Below are positions 1 to 8,691 of a DNA stretch of 46,155 nt, piece after piece. Position numbers and translations under genes: made by a program. Origin of the DNA: JBBTVP01 sp038063175 (GTDB lineage: Bacteria; Patescibacteriota; Minisyncoccia; UBA6257; 1-14-0-10-40-38); contig JBBTVP010000007.1 of NCBI GenBank assembly GCA_038063175.1, forward strand, positions 1 to 46,155, in the 5' to 3' direction. Each line of letters starts with the position of its first letter. Position 1 is the first letter of the stretch. The notes under the pieces were generated by a model. That model searched no databases. It saw only the letters and a list, made by a program, of their open reading frames with translations, and had not been told where the DNA came from.

Positions 1-1007
1 TGAAACGTATTTCGAAACGGGAGTTCGCTCATGAGTATGGGGATATTATTTCGGTTGAGAATCTATTATTAGCATGGCAGGAGTTTGTTTGTGGTAAACG
101 GAAAAAGCATGATGTTCAGGAATTCTCTTTCCGTTTAATGGATAACATCCTAGCAATACATGAAGATTTAGCGCAACAGCGATATAAGCATGGAGGTTAT
201 TACGCGTTTAAGATTTCCGATCCTAAGCCGCGCCAAATTCATAAGGCTAGTGTGCGAGATCGTTTAGTGCACCATGCAATTTACCGAATTTTATACCCAC
301 GTTTCGATAAATTATTCATTGCCGATTCCTACTCATGCCGACTCGGAAAGGGGACGCATAAAGCGTTACGAAGATTCAAATATTTTTCGAATATCGCAAG
401 TAAAAATAACACTCGTACCGTGTGGGTTCTAAAATGTGATATCAAAAAGTTTTTCGCAAACATCGATCATGAAATTCTATTTTCTTTGCTGGAGAAACGG
501 ATTCAGGACAAGAATATTATTGATTTGCTGAAAAACATTGTTTCCAGCTTTTCCGTGAAGCCTAGCGTTGGTCTCCCGCTCGGGAATCTTACGAGTCAGC
601 TTCTCGTAAATATCTACATGAATGAGTTTGACCAGTTTGCAAAGCACACCTTGAAAGCAAGGCACTATCTTCGCTATGCAGATGACTTCGTGTTTCTTTC
701 TGATGATCGAAGCTGGATAGAAAGTTTAATCCCTCGGATCCAAGAATTTCTCACCATGCGCTTACGGCTTACATTGCATCCCGATAAACTTTTTATCAAA
801 ACCGTTGCTTCCGGAGTGGATTTCCTAGGTTGGGTGCATTTCCCGGATCACCGCGTCCTTCGAACGGCCACTAAAAGGCGGATGTTTCGCGGTCTCCGGA
901 AGACTAAAGGTAAAAACGCAACGATACAGTCATATCTCGGCCTTATGAGCCATGGGAATACTAAAAAGCTGCAAAGTGAAATTGAGAAACTCCAAATGGA
1001 ATCGTAG
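1..1007 (+). CDS. DGR-type reverse transcriptase (5' end at window edge)
   Basis: RNA-directed DNA polymerase. The frame is open from base 3, and the first two bases (TG) could be the end of an ATG just outside the window, giving about 335 residues; the internal ATG at 138 would cut off conserved N-terminal sequence. Visible motifs: KCDIKKFF with the first catalytic Asp (about residue 147), GLPLGNLTSQ (about 191-200) and YADD (about 226-229). The SQ ending of the fourth motif, in place of the QG/SP form of group II intron enzymes, is typical of diversity-generating-retroelement RTs such as the BPP-1 enzyme. There is no maturase or HNH domain after the palm; a short basic tail follows. I found no accessory Avd gene, template repeat or variable repeat; these may lie to the left. 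The gene ends 5 bases before a convergent gene. RT identity is certain, DGR assignment likely. Confidence 0.88.
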   Translation, partial: KRISKREFAHEYGDIISVENLLLAWQEFVCGKRKKHDVQEFSFRLMDNILAIHEDLAQQRYKHGGYYAFKISDPKPRQIHKASVRDRLVHHAIYRILYPRFDKLFIADSYSCRLGKGTHKALRRFKYFSNIASKNNTRTVWVLKCDIKKFFANIDHEILFSLLEKRIQDKNIIDLLKNIVSSFSVKPSVGLPLGNLTSQLLVNIYMNEFDQFAKHTLKARHYLRYADDFVFLSDDRSWIESLIPRIQEFLTMRLRLTLHPDKLFIKTVASGVDFLGWVHFPDHRVLRTATKRRMFRGLRKTKGKNATIQSYLGLMSHGNTKKLQSEIEKLQMES

Positions 1008-1012
1008 AAATA

Positions 1013-2098
1013 TTATTTGTCCTTCACTAATTTCACGAAATCTTCTTCTCGTTCGTATCCATGTAGTCGTCCTTCGAGCATTCCTAATCGGTAACTTACC
1101 CCGTCCGTCATAAGTCTCCAGTTCGTTTCTTTAAGGGTTTTTCTGAGGAGTTTTTCGAGTTCGTAGGTACTCGCACGATCTTCTCGATCAGGGCGCTGCT
1201 CATAAACTACGAAAGGGACCACTACGTCCTTCGTGATTTCCGGAGTCTTGAACTGCAATTTTATATACCCTTCCTTTTCAAGTACAGGTGCGAGCAGTTG
1301 CTCTAACTCAATAATTTTCAATTTCTTTAGCTTGGCGACCTTGTCATAGAGTTCTTTGTTCTTATCTTTTTCCTTTAGTTCATCCATCATCTTACTGACC
1401 TGCTCCAAGTTGTATTTTTGCTGTATGAATTCTTGACCCTCCTTTTCTGAAAGGCAGAATCGGGCGCGATCTTTTGCGTAGTCGGGATCGGGTTTGGATT
1501 CCTCATGGACTGTTCGTTTTATTTCACTCGTATCGGTGTAGTCGCATTTCGGGCAAGTGACGTTCGTAATGAATGCGGCATCCGTTACCGTATCTTCTTC
1601 GTTGACGGGAGTTTTGCACTTCGGGCAGCGTGGGGGATCATGTCTGAATTCTTCTCCGTTTTCATAGAACGCCCGGTGAGGGATGTGGCCCAGTGGGCAG
1701 TCATAGAAAAAGAGGATGGTATCCGGTTTCTTATCCCAGCCCATATTCAAATGCTTTGAGCTTACGAACGTGAGTCGCCCGCAGGTAAGGCAGGTAATGT
1801 TTTCCGGAGCCTTTGCCGCTTCAAAGAACTTGTCCCGCGCCTCGTCCTCCCGCATCCATTCCCGAATTGTTTCTTCTTTTTTGATATATCGCTCACCGGT
1901 ATAGAAATAGTTGTGGAGATGGTTTATGTAGGCGAGTGCCTGTTTCTCCTCTTTTTCGCTCAGTTTCTTCTCATTAGGATCTTTGGCGAGAGATTTCGTG
2001 TCTATGGAATGGGAAAGCCACCATCGACATTTCTCGACGGTGTAGCGGTCGTAGCGATCGATATACTCCTGTTTGGGACGCAAATACTTCTCATTCAT
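1013..2098 (-). CDS. zinc-ribbon protein of unknown function
   Basis: 361 residues, not assignable to a named family. The middle carries metal-binding pairs: CxxC at 103/106 with C134 and H138 (CPLGH), CxxC at 158/161 and CxxC at 182/185, consistent with two zinc ribbons. The N-terminal 100 residues and residues about 215-275 are highly charged and probably helical (many KE/EK runs, possible coiled coil). No signal peptide or membrane segment, so cytoplasmic. It is divergent from xseA with only 50 bases between the two starts, so both promoters must lie in that gap, and it converges on the reverse transcriptase. Its position in an accessory stretch suggests element-linked nucleic acid or regulatory work, which is inference only. 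Confidence 0.75.
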   Translation of the reverse strand: MNEKYLRPKQEYIDRYDRYTVEKCRWWLSHSIDTKSLAKDPNEKKLSEKEEKQALAYINHLHNYFYTGERYIKKEETIREWMREDEARDKFFEAAKAPENITCLTCGRLTFVSSKHLNMGWDKKPDTILFFYDCPLGHIPHRAFYENGEEFRHDPPRCPKCKTPVNEEDTVTDAAFITNVTCPKCDYTDTSEIKRTVHEESKPDPDYAKDRARFCLSEKEGQEFIQQKYNLEQVSKMMDELKEKDKNKELYDKVAKLKKLKIIELEQLLAPVLEKEGYIKLQFKTPEITKDVVVPFVVYEQRPDREDRASTYELEKLLRKTLKETNWRLMTDGVSYRLGMLEGRLHGYEREEDFVKLVKDK

Positions 2099-2148
2099 AT
2101 AGCCATGTATTCTATAGCTTCTTTTCGGTTTATGACATAATAAATACT

Positions 2149-3279
2149 ATGGAAAGCGAAGAGAAAGTCAGTCCTCCCGATCTTAAGCAGACATTCTCCG
2201 TTGCGGAGTATATTGAGTTTTTAAACGTCTTTTTCAAGAAACAAGAAGCTCGTGTTATTGGCGAGGTTTCCACTTGTAGAATTTAGCCATCAGGGCATGT
2301 GTATTTCACGGTAAAAGATAAAAGCGGGACCGGAGTGCTCGACTGCATTATGTGGAAGAGTACCTATACTTTGTGCGGGATAAAGCTGGAAGCGGGTATG
2401 GAGGTAATTATTTCGGGCCACCCGCAGGTATACCCAGAAAATGGAAAGTTTTCAATTATCGTGGATACGATCGAGCTTGTGGGCGAAGGTGCTCTGAAGA
2501 AGGCGTACGATGCACTACAGAAAAAGCTTGCCGCAGAAGGACTCTTTGATGTTTCTCGGAAACGAAAGATTCCGGAACTAGTTCACAGGATTGGAGTTAT
2601 CACTTCAAGCGAAGGGGCGGTGCTTAGCGATTTCAGAAATAATTTAGGGAAATTCGGCTTTAAAATCTCACTCGCTAATTCCCGGGTTGAAGGACAAGCA
2701 GCCTTAAAAGATCTCCACGCGGCCTTCCAGGTCATGAAGAAACAGAATATTCAGGTGTTAGTTGTCATTCGTGGTGGGGGATCGCTTGAGTCACTACAGG
2801 CATTCAATAATGAAATGCTAGTGCGCGAGGTAGTGAATTTTCCCGTTCCAGTCATCGCAGGCATTGGGCACGACAAAGACGTGCCACTTTTTGCACTTGC
2901 CGCTGACTGTATGACTTCAACCCCAACTGCTGCAGCTCATGTATTAAATCAGTCTTGGGAAGAAGCGTATGCGAAGCTTCATCAATTCACATATCTTTTC
3001 GCGCGTATGACTAAAGAGTTTGGTCGCATTCGTGCAGACCTGGATACTTCCGGGAGTTCGATGATAGACCACACTGAAGCACGAATAAAAAGCTTGAAGG
3101 AACGGATGGCTTTTGCAGCGCAATCTATAAGGCTCAATGATCCGACTAGGCAGTTGAAACTCGGTTATTCAATCGTGCGGCAAAGTGGTAAAATTGTTAA
3201 AAGTATTCAGGACGCAAAACCAGGAAGTAAGTTAGACACGCAAGTAGGAGATGGGACCATACAATCGATCGTAGAATAA
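2149..3279 (+). pseudogene. xseA: exonuclease VII large subunit, interrupted by in-frame TAG
   Basis: Exonuclease VII degrades single-stranded DNA from both ends; XseA holds the OB fold and the active site. Reading from ATG 2149 gives a normal XseA N-terminus up to GEVSTCRI, then TAG at 2284-2286, then in the same frame PSGHVYFTVKD and 326 further residues to TAA at 3279. The spacing between GEVS and SGH across the stop matches the E. coli protein (six positions), so only one codon is changed. The rest is well preserved: the GVITS segment, the VIRGGGSLE motif and the GIGHDKD and STPTAAA motifs. Re-initiation at GTG 2299 could make a 326-residue protein without the first OB-fold strands. xseB follows 5 bases later. 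Nonsense mutation, sequencing error or amber readthrough cannot be told apart here. Confidence 0.85.
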
Positions 3280-3284
3280 ATATC

Positions 3285-3491
3285 ATGCCCAAAAAAGAAA
3301 CAAGCGAATTTAAGCATCACCTTGAGGAAATTGCCCGAATTCTCGAGTGGTTTGATGCTCAAGAAGAACTAGACGTGGAACAGGCTCTCGAAAAAATTAA
3401 AAGCGCTGCAGAGCTTATTAAGGCCAGTAAAAAGAGATTAGTTGAAATCGAGAACCAGTTTGAAGAGATTAAAAAAGAAATAGATGAGTAA
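3285..3491 (+). CDS. xseB: exonuclease VII small subunit
   Basis: 68 residues, normal for XseB. It is a two-helix protein that assembles along the long helical arm of XseA and is needed for exonuclease VII activity on single-stranded DNA. The sequence is acidic and Leu/Ile-patterned (LEEIARILEWF, then VEQALEKIKSAAELIKASKKRL), matching the family layout of two helices joined by a short turn around the LDVEQAL segment. It starts 5 bases after the xseA stop and overlaps the next gene by 8 bases, so the three are one transcription unit. It is intact although its partner gene carries a stop codon. Confidence 0.9.
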   Translation: MPKKETSEFKHHLEEIARILEWFDAQEELDVEQALEKIKSAAELIKASKKRLVEIENQFEEIKKEIDE

Positions 3492-4308
3492 CGAAATCAA
3501 AGAAGTCTCCCTGATTGCATCCATGCGCCTTCTTTCAGAGGCAGCAGCTGCAACGCAACGGCGCATGGTCGAAATGTCGGATATAATGATCGCGCCATTT
3601 CAGCGCTTCCAAAAGAATATGGAGCCTATTACGAAAGCAATCAACGAAATGCGGGGAATTCTTTTATCTGGATCGAATACATCTTATTTTCAAAATTCGA
3701 TGATTGAGAAAGATGTTTTTGTCATAGCTCCTCCGCCGAGGCGCGCCTCCACCGAAGAGATCGTTGATGTCGTGATGAGAAGAATAGAACTTGAGCATAA
3801 AGCTGATTTGCGGCAAATCAAAATAGAAAAATCAATTGCAATTCCTGATGGTGTTCGATGGGATGACATTCGAATAGACTTAAAAGACAACAGGTCAGCC
3901 GACATTTTTTGTAAAAAGGAATTGATTGGGACCTACGATTATGAACTCCTCGGACTTGTTCGTAGGAACACTTCTGCAAAAATTCCTAACCAGCAAAGCG
4001 AATTTCTCAAACAACTCGCCTTCGCTTCTATGTCTGAAAATTTATTTAAACCAACGGTCCAAAATATCGCTCAAGAAATGAAGATTAAGTCGAACGATTG
4101 CCACCAGATCAAGAGAAGTCTCTCTAAAAAATTAAAAACCGTATTTGGTATACCTAAAAATCCTTTCCATCGATATGATCCGATAGAGGGCTATCGTCCT
4201 CGTTTTGAACTCAGGCCGCCACCGCTCTTACGCAGCAAAGGAGAACTCTACTCCTCAGGAGGTAGTCTCTACGCCGAGACCATAGATTATACCGACACCG
4301 AAGAATAG
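3484..4308 (+). CDS. conserved hypothetical with winged-helix-like C-terminal domain
   Basis: 274 residues, no named function. The N-terminal 65 residues are amphipathic and helical. Residues about 125-250 follow a pattern I have seen in other CPR hypothetical proteins: a WDDIRIDLKD strand, then a YELLG helix, PNQQSEFLKQLA, a second helical segment ending KKLKTVFGI, and NPFHRYDPIEGYRPRFEL. This looks like a winged helix-turn-helix, so DNA binding is plausible but inferred. The Asp/Thr-rich tail is probably disordered. The gene overlaps xseB by 8 bases and is followed directly by a strong terminator, so it is the last gene of the xseA-xseB unit. Confidence 0.75.
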   Translation: MSNEIKEVSLIASMRLLSEAAAATQRRMVEMSDIMIAPFQRFQKNMEPITKAINEMRGILLSGSNTSYFQNSMIEKDVFVIAPPPRRASTEEIVDVVMRRIELEHKADLRQIKIEKSIAIPDGVRWDDIRIDLKDNRSADIFCKKELIGTYDYELLGLVRRNTSAKIPNQQSEFLKQLAFASMSENLFKPTVQNIAQEMKIKSNDCHQIKRSLSKKLKTVFGIPKNPFHRYDPIEGYRPRFELRPPPLLRSKGELYSSGGSLYAETIDYTDTEE

Positions 4309-4309
4309 G

Positions 4310-4345
4310 CACCCGCTGAAAACTCAGCGGGTGTTTTTGTTTTTA
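4310..4345 (+). terminator. intrinsic terminator after the xseAB unit
   Basis: A perfect 10-bp stem, CACCCGCTGA / TCAGCGGGTG, with loop AAAC is followed by TTTTTGTTTTT. It starts 2 bases after the stop codon of the winged-helix-like gene. Confidence 0.92.
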
Positions 4346-4429
4346 GCGCACTGATTTCGCGTCTTTTTTCATTGCTGACTGAAATTTAAGTAGATATACC
4401 TAAGAAGTTAGTTAAAAAAATCATTTAAA

Positions 4430-5716
4430 ATGCCGAATAAAAAACTGGTGTGGCATACAGAAAAAAGAAAGGTCAATGACCTTATTCCGTTTGAGAAAAA
4501 CCCAAGAACGCTAAGCGATAAGCAGCTAAGAGATTTAAAAAAAAGCCTACAGGCCTTCAACCTTGTTGAAATACCGGCTATAGGGCGTGACAACCAGATA
4601 CTCGCCGGACATCAGAGAGTAAAGGTACTGCAAATCCTTGGGAGAGGAGAAGAAGAGATCGACGTTAGGGTGCCAAATAGAATACTCACAGAAGAAGAGG
4701 CAGAAAAGTATCTGATTTCGAGTAATGCCTTGGGCGGGGACTGGGATTTTGAAAAATTGAAATCCTTTGATCTTGATCTACTTACCGATATCGGTTTCGA
4801 CAAGGCGGAGCTTGAAGACATTTGGGCTGAAAATCTAGAAGTAGAAGAAGATTACTTCGACGAAAAAGCTGAGTTGGAAAAAATAGGTAAACCGAAAACA
4901 AAGCTGGGTGACATTATCGCTCTCGGAAAGCATAAAATTATTTGTGGCGATGCCACGGATCCTGCCGTACTAAAAAAATTGTTCGGTAAGGAAAAGGCAT
5001 CAATGATTTATTCGGATCCAGTTTATAACCTGAAGATAGATTACAACACTGGAATCGGCGGGAAGCAGCGCTATGGTGGGAACGTCAATGACAACCGTAG
5101 CGAGTCGGAATATAAAGAGTTTCTCAAGAAGAGTCTCATAAATGCTCTCTCGGTCACAAAAAATGACGCGCATGTCTTCTACTGGAGCGATCAAATTCAT
5201 ATCGGCACCCTTCAGGATTTGTATCGCGAATTAGGGATAGAAAATAAGCGAGTTTGCCTCTGGCTTAAAAACGCGCAGAACCCGACTCCCGGTGTAGCGT
5301 TCTCAAAATGTTACGAGCCGTGTACCTACGGAATTCGTGGAAGGCCCTATATTAGTAAAAATCTCCAAAACCTCAACGAGGTTTTGAACAAGGAAATCAC
5401 AACGGGCAACAATCTGATCCAGGAAACGTTGGACCACTTGGACGTATGGATGGTTAAACGACTATCGACTAAGGACTACGAACACGCAACCTCAAAGCCT
5501 CCAAAACTCCACGAGAAAGCGATCCGCCGTTGCACGCGCCCGGGAGACATCATCCTGGATAGTTTCTCGGGGTCGGGGAGCACCATGATCGCCGCAGAGC
5601 AACTCAGGCGGCGGGTATACGCGGTTGAGCTTGAGCCAGCGTTCTGCGACCTGGTAATACGGCGATACGAAAAACTTACTGCCAGGAAAGCTTGGATAAT
5701 TTCGCACGGACCATGA
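4430..5716 (+). CDS. ParB-domain DNA methyltransferase (phage type)
   Basis: 428 residues. The N-terminal part (about 10-95) is a ParB/Srx-like domain with PFEKNPR and GHQR (60-63). The C-terminal part (from about 155) is an N6-adenine or N4-cytosine methyltransferase: ICGDAT, then motif IV read as DPVY (196-199) instead of the usual DPPY, and the AdoMet-binding motif FSGSGS (379-384) near the C-terminus. This motif order is the beta class. ParB-MTase fusions directly upstream of terminase genes are common in prophages, where they may modify DNA before packaging. The gene joins terS through an ATGA overlap. No Shine-Dalgarno sequence precedes the ATG, which lies in an A/T run. Target sequence cannot be predicted. 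Confidence 0.9.
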   Translation: MPNKKLVWHTEKRKVNDLIPFEKNPRTLSDKQLRDLKKSLQAFNLVEIPAIGRDNQILAGHQRVKVLQILGRGEEEIDVRVPNRILTEEEAEKYLISSNALGGDWDFEKLKSFDLDLLTDIGFDKAELEDIWAENLEVEEDYFDEKAELEKIGKPKTKLGDIIALGKHKIICGDATDPAVLKKLFGKEKASMIYSDPVYNLKIDYNTGIGGKQRYGGNVNDNRSESEYKEFLKKSLINALSVTKNDAHVFYWSDQIHIGTLQDLYRELGIENKRVCLWLKNAQNPTPGVAFSKCYEPCTYGIRGRPYISKNLQNLNEVLNKEITTGNNLIQETLDHLDVWMVKRLSTKDYEHATSKPPKLHEKAIRRCTRPGDIILDSFSGSGSTMIAAEQLRRRVYAVELEPAFCDLVIRRYEKLTARKAWIISHGP

Positions 5717-6138
5717 AGAAAAATAAAGTCAGGGATGCCTTCTTAGAACAGTTAAGAAAAATACCAATTATTCAGGTCTGCTGCGAGAAGGTCGGTATCT
5801 CTCGCAATAGTGTATACCGCTGGCGTGGTGAAGATAAAGAATTTCAAGAGCAAATGGACGCCGCCTTGGTTGAAGGCGAAACGTTGGTCAACGAAATGTC
5901 GGAAAGTCAGGTGCTTAGCCTTATCCGCGAGAAGAATTGGCAAGCCATATCTTTTTGGTTAAAGCACCGAAATCCAAAATTCCGTGACCGTGTAGAGGTG
6001 ACGGCAAAAGTAGAAACAAGTCATGTCCTTACTTCTGAGCAGGAGGCATTGATTGAGGAGGCGCTTAAACGAGCGGCTCTTCCCCTCATTGAACCATTAG
6101 AAATAAAACAAAACGACCATGGAAAACCCAAGCAATAA
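5713..6138 (+). CDS. terminase small subunit-like protein
   Basis: 141 residues from the ATG that overlaps the methyltransferase stop (ATGA); a longer reading from 5692 is possible but would overlap more. The N-terminus has a helix-turn-helix of the kind found in small terminase subunits: IIQVCCEKVGISRNSVYRWR (about 16-35). WQAISFWLKHRNPKFRDR follows, a segment typical of phage TerS and related phBC6A51-type proteins. TerS recognises the phage packaging site and hands DNA to TerL. It overlaps terL by 20 bases, so methyltransferase, TerS and TerL form one translationally coupled block. The role is inferred from fold pattern plus context. Confidence 0.82.
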   Translation: MKKNKVRDAFLEQLRKIPIIQVCCEKVGISRNSVYRWRGEDKEFQEQMDAALVEGETLVNEMSESQVLSLIREKNWQAISFWLKHRNPKFRDRVEVTAKVETSHVLTSEQEALIEEALKRAALPLIEPLEIKQNDHGKPKQ

Positions 6139-7591
6139 TTTAGAAATAGATCCCGAGGACCCCTTCTGGAAAAAGGTTATTAGCGATCAAGAAGTTAGGC
6201 GAGCAGTCGTAAGGAAAAATCACCTATTATTTTTCAATGTATATTTTCCCCACTACGTGAAATCTAAAACCGCACCGTTCCAAAAAGAATTTTTCTCGAT
6301 TACCGAGGACGATGCGGTGGAATTAGCCGTGATTGAGGCTTTTCGAGGATCTTCAAAATCAACCATTATGGCCATGTCGTACCCGATTTGGGCCATTCTC
6401 GGGCGTCCGCAAAAGAAATTTGTAGTCCTGTTCGCTCAAACACAAAACCAAATTAAAATTCACCTTGCAAATATAAAGCGAGAGCTTGAATTCAATGAAC
6501 TCCTGAAAGCGGATTTGGGTCCATTCCAAGAGCAGAATGACGAATGGCGATCGGTCACGCTCGTTATTCCTAAATACGATGCCCGAATTATGATCGCATC
6601 ACTTGAGCAGCAGGTACGCGGACTGCGTCATGGAGCGCACCGTCCAGACCTGATTATTTGTGATGATTTGGAAGATTTAGATTCGGTTAAAAGTCGAGAC
6701 AATCGGAATAAAGTATACGATTGGTTCAAAAAAGACATCGTACCGCTTGGAAATCCCCAAACAAAAATCCTTGTGATTGGTACCAGGTTCCATGAAGATT
6801 CTCTAATTATGCGTTTGCGAAGGGAGATTTTGGAGGGCAAAACTTCAGGCATAACCCGTTCCTATCCACTCCTGGATAAAGAGGGAAATATCGCATGGCC
6901 GGGGGAATTTCCCAATCAGGAGGCAATAGAAAAGCTCAAAAAGAAAGTTGGCGACGAGCGTGCATGGAGGCAGGAGTTTCTATTGGAGATTGTCGGCGAT
7001 CTTGATCAAATCATCGAGCCGGTCTGGATAGAGCGCTACACCTGCTTTCCTCATCCCGATAATTATCTCTTAACCATCATCTCCATAGATCCTGCATTTC
7101 GGGAAACAGAAAGATCTGACTATAGCGCGGTTATAGCGGCCAAGGTCTATGTAATCAACGACAAACCGTATGTCTATATCCTGCCAGAGGTAATTAATGA
7201 GCGTCTTAAGACACCAGACTTGATTGATCGGATCAAATTACTCATTAAATCTATCCTGGCGCAGGGAGCTCACGGTGCATACCTGGTTATTGAAGCGGTG
7301 GGTGGACAGATAGGAATTGGGCAGCAGTTTGAGCGGCTGGGAATGAACGTCCGTGAATTCAATCCCGGTCGGATGGATAAACGAACACGATTATCGATCG
7401 TATCTCCGATGGTTCGTGATGGGCAGGTATTCTTTCCTGAAAAAGGAACTGAGGAACTTGAAAATCAGATCATTAACTTCGGCGTCGAAGCGCATGATGA
7501 TATGGCCGACGCATTCTCAATGCTCCTCATAGAGATACTCGAGAGATATAGCTCATTTCCGAGAGTTACCGCAGGCAGTTCGGATGAATAA
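6119..7591 (+). CDS. phage terminase large subunit
   Basis: 490 residues, full length for TerL, the motor and nuclease that packages phage DNA. ATPase part: Walker A-like FRGSSKST (75-82), Walker B LIICDDLED (178-186) with the catalytic acid, and GTRFHEDS (221-228), a usual coupling motif. RNase H-like nuclease part: SIDPAF with D324, IEAVGGQ (391-397) and HDDMADAF (459-466) supply the acidic residues for metal binding. All key positions are present, so the protein looks active. It ends 2 bases before a convergent thermonuclease gene. No portal, protease or capsid gene follows, although these normally do, so the block is either a remnant or a satellite-like cassette. Confidence 0.93.
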   Translation: MENPSNNLEIDPEDPFWKKVISDQEVRRAVVRKNHLLFFNVYFPHYVKSKTAPFQKEFFSITEDDAVELAVIEAFRGSSKSTIMAMSYPIWAILGRPQKKFVVLFAQTQNQIKIHLANIKRELEFNELLKADLGPFQEQNDEWRSVTLVIPKYDARIMIASLEQQVRGLRHGAHRPDLIICDDLEDLDSVKSRDNRNKVYDWFKKDIVPLGNPQTKILVIGTRFHEDSLIMRLRREILEGKTSGITRSYPLLDKEGNIAWPGEFPNQEAIEKLKKKVGDERAWRQEFLLEIVGDLDQIIEPVWIERYTCFPHPDNYLLTIISIDPAFRETERSDYSAVIAAKVYVINDKPYVYILPEVINERLKTPDLIDRIKLLIKSILAQGAHGAYLVIEAVGGQIGIGQQFERLGMNVREFNPGRMDKRTRLSIVSPMVRDGQVFFPEKGTEELENQIINFGVEAHDDMADAFSMLLIEILERYSSFPRVTAGSSDE

Positions 7592-7593
7592 GA

Positions 7594-8673
7594 CTACTTA
7601 CACGTCTCGTGCAGTATTCTATCCGAGTACGACTGAAGCAACGCCTCTGCACTCAGAAACGACTTCAGGTATTTTGGTGACAACCCCTTCCAACCGTCGT
7701 CGGTATCGCAGTAGTAGAACTTGGCGCTGTAGTAGGAGCTTGTATAAAAGGTATGCCCTCCTGGCTGCGCCGCTGGAGGCGGCGGATTCGAACTCTCTTC
7801 TATACACGCATCGTCTGCCCAGAGGCCGAGCTTTGCCGCTCTCGCCTCGGCCTCTGCGGCTTTGAATTCCTCCTGATATTTGTATGGGACCTTGTAGGTG
7901 TACTCCGAGGCATAACCATCTGCGATCATCTGCTTATTAAAAAATGTTCCATCTTCAAGCCAGGCGTATCGAAGAAGCCGTCCGTATTTATCACGATCTC
8001 CTTGGGTAGGGTCGGATTCAAGTTTTATATTTTTACTCGTAAGTAGGGCCTTAGATCTATTCGAAGCTTCTTTCCCAAAACATTGGACTGGCTTTCTTGG
8101 GTCAACCGTTTCAGGTGTATCGATGCCGATTGCGCGAACCGTTTCAATAGTTCCATTAATGTTTACCTTGAAGGTATCGCCATCGGTAACAGAGACTACT
8201 GGATAGTAAATAATTTGCGGAGATGGTTTAGACGCTGGTGGCGGAGTTGCTGGCTTTGGCGCGGGTGCTGGCGCTATGGGCTTCACTGCTGGCTGCGGCG
8301 GAGGAGCGACTTGATTACTTATTCCTTGAGGAGCCGGTGGCACAACCGTATTCGTTGCCTGAACATTTTCATTTATCTGATTGACTACCTCAGCTGTCGG
8401 CTTAATCGCTCCAACAATAGGAGCGGCGATCACAAGAATGAGTACGATGATAAATTTCAGTGGTCCGGAGATCGCAAAATTCCATTTCTTTTTTGCGAAC
8501 GCATTCGCGGGTGGCAGGAGAATTAATGCAGCAACGATAAAGAGTGCTCCGGTGACAAAGGAGGTGAATATTACGACAAATCCGATGAGCCAGAACACCA
8601 GCGCAAAGATCCAACTTACGACCAAGCGGAGCGTCATTCTCTTCGGTTCAGTATTGTCATTTTGTTCAGTCAT
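7594..8673 (-). CDS. membrane-anchored staphylococcal-nuclease-like protein
   Basis: 359 residues. The N-terminus has hydrophobic segments at about 15-53 and 72-90; a Pro/Ala-rich linker (about 110-155) leads to a thermonuclease domain (about 157-290). Nuclease signature: VSVTDGDTFKV, a GIDTPET loop and KYGRLLRYAWL with the catalytic-site Arg. The last 40 residues (YYCDTDDGWKGLSP to the final Cys) form a small Cys-containing tail I have seen on other CPR extracellular proteins. The nuclease probably acts outside the cell, cutting DNA or RNA for nutrition or uptake. It lies head to tail with the next membrane protein gene (18 bases apart) and converges on terL. Confidence 0.9.
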   Translation of the reverse strand: MTEQNDNTEPKRMTLRLVVSWIFALVFWLIGFVVIFTSFVTGALFIVAALILLPPANAFAKKKWNFAISGPLKFIIVLILVIAAPIVGAIKPTAEVVNQINENVQATNTVVPPAPQGISNQVAPPPQPAVKPIAPAPAPKPATPPPASKPSPQIIYYPVVSVTDGDTFKVNINGTIETVRAIGIDTPETVDPRKPVQCFGKEASNRSKALLTSKNIKLESDPTQGDRDKYGRLLRYAWLEDGTFFNKQMIADGYASEYTYKVPYKYQEEFKAAEAEARAAKLGLWADDACIEESSNPPPPAAQPGGHTFYTSSYYSAKFYYCDTDDGWKGLSPKYLKSFLSAEALLQSYSDRILHETCK

Positions 8674-8691
8674 ATTTTTCTGTTGAGATAT

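Noticed and set aside
7753..8686. Overlapping plus-strand open frames opposite the thermonuclease gene
   Set aside because: They are antisense to a well-supported nuclease and have Arg/Trp/Ser-rich, low-quality sequence without any family signal.
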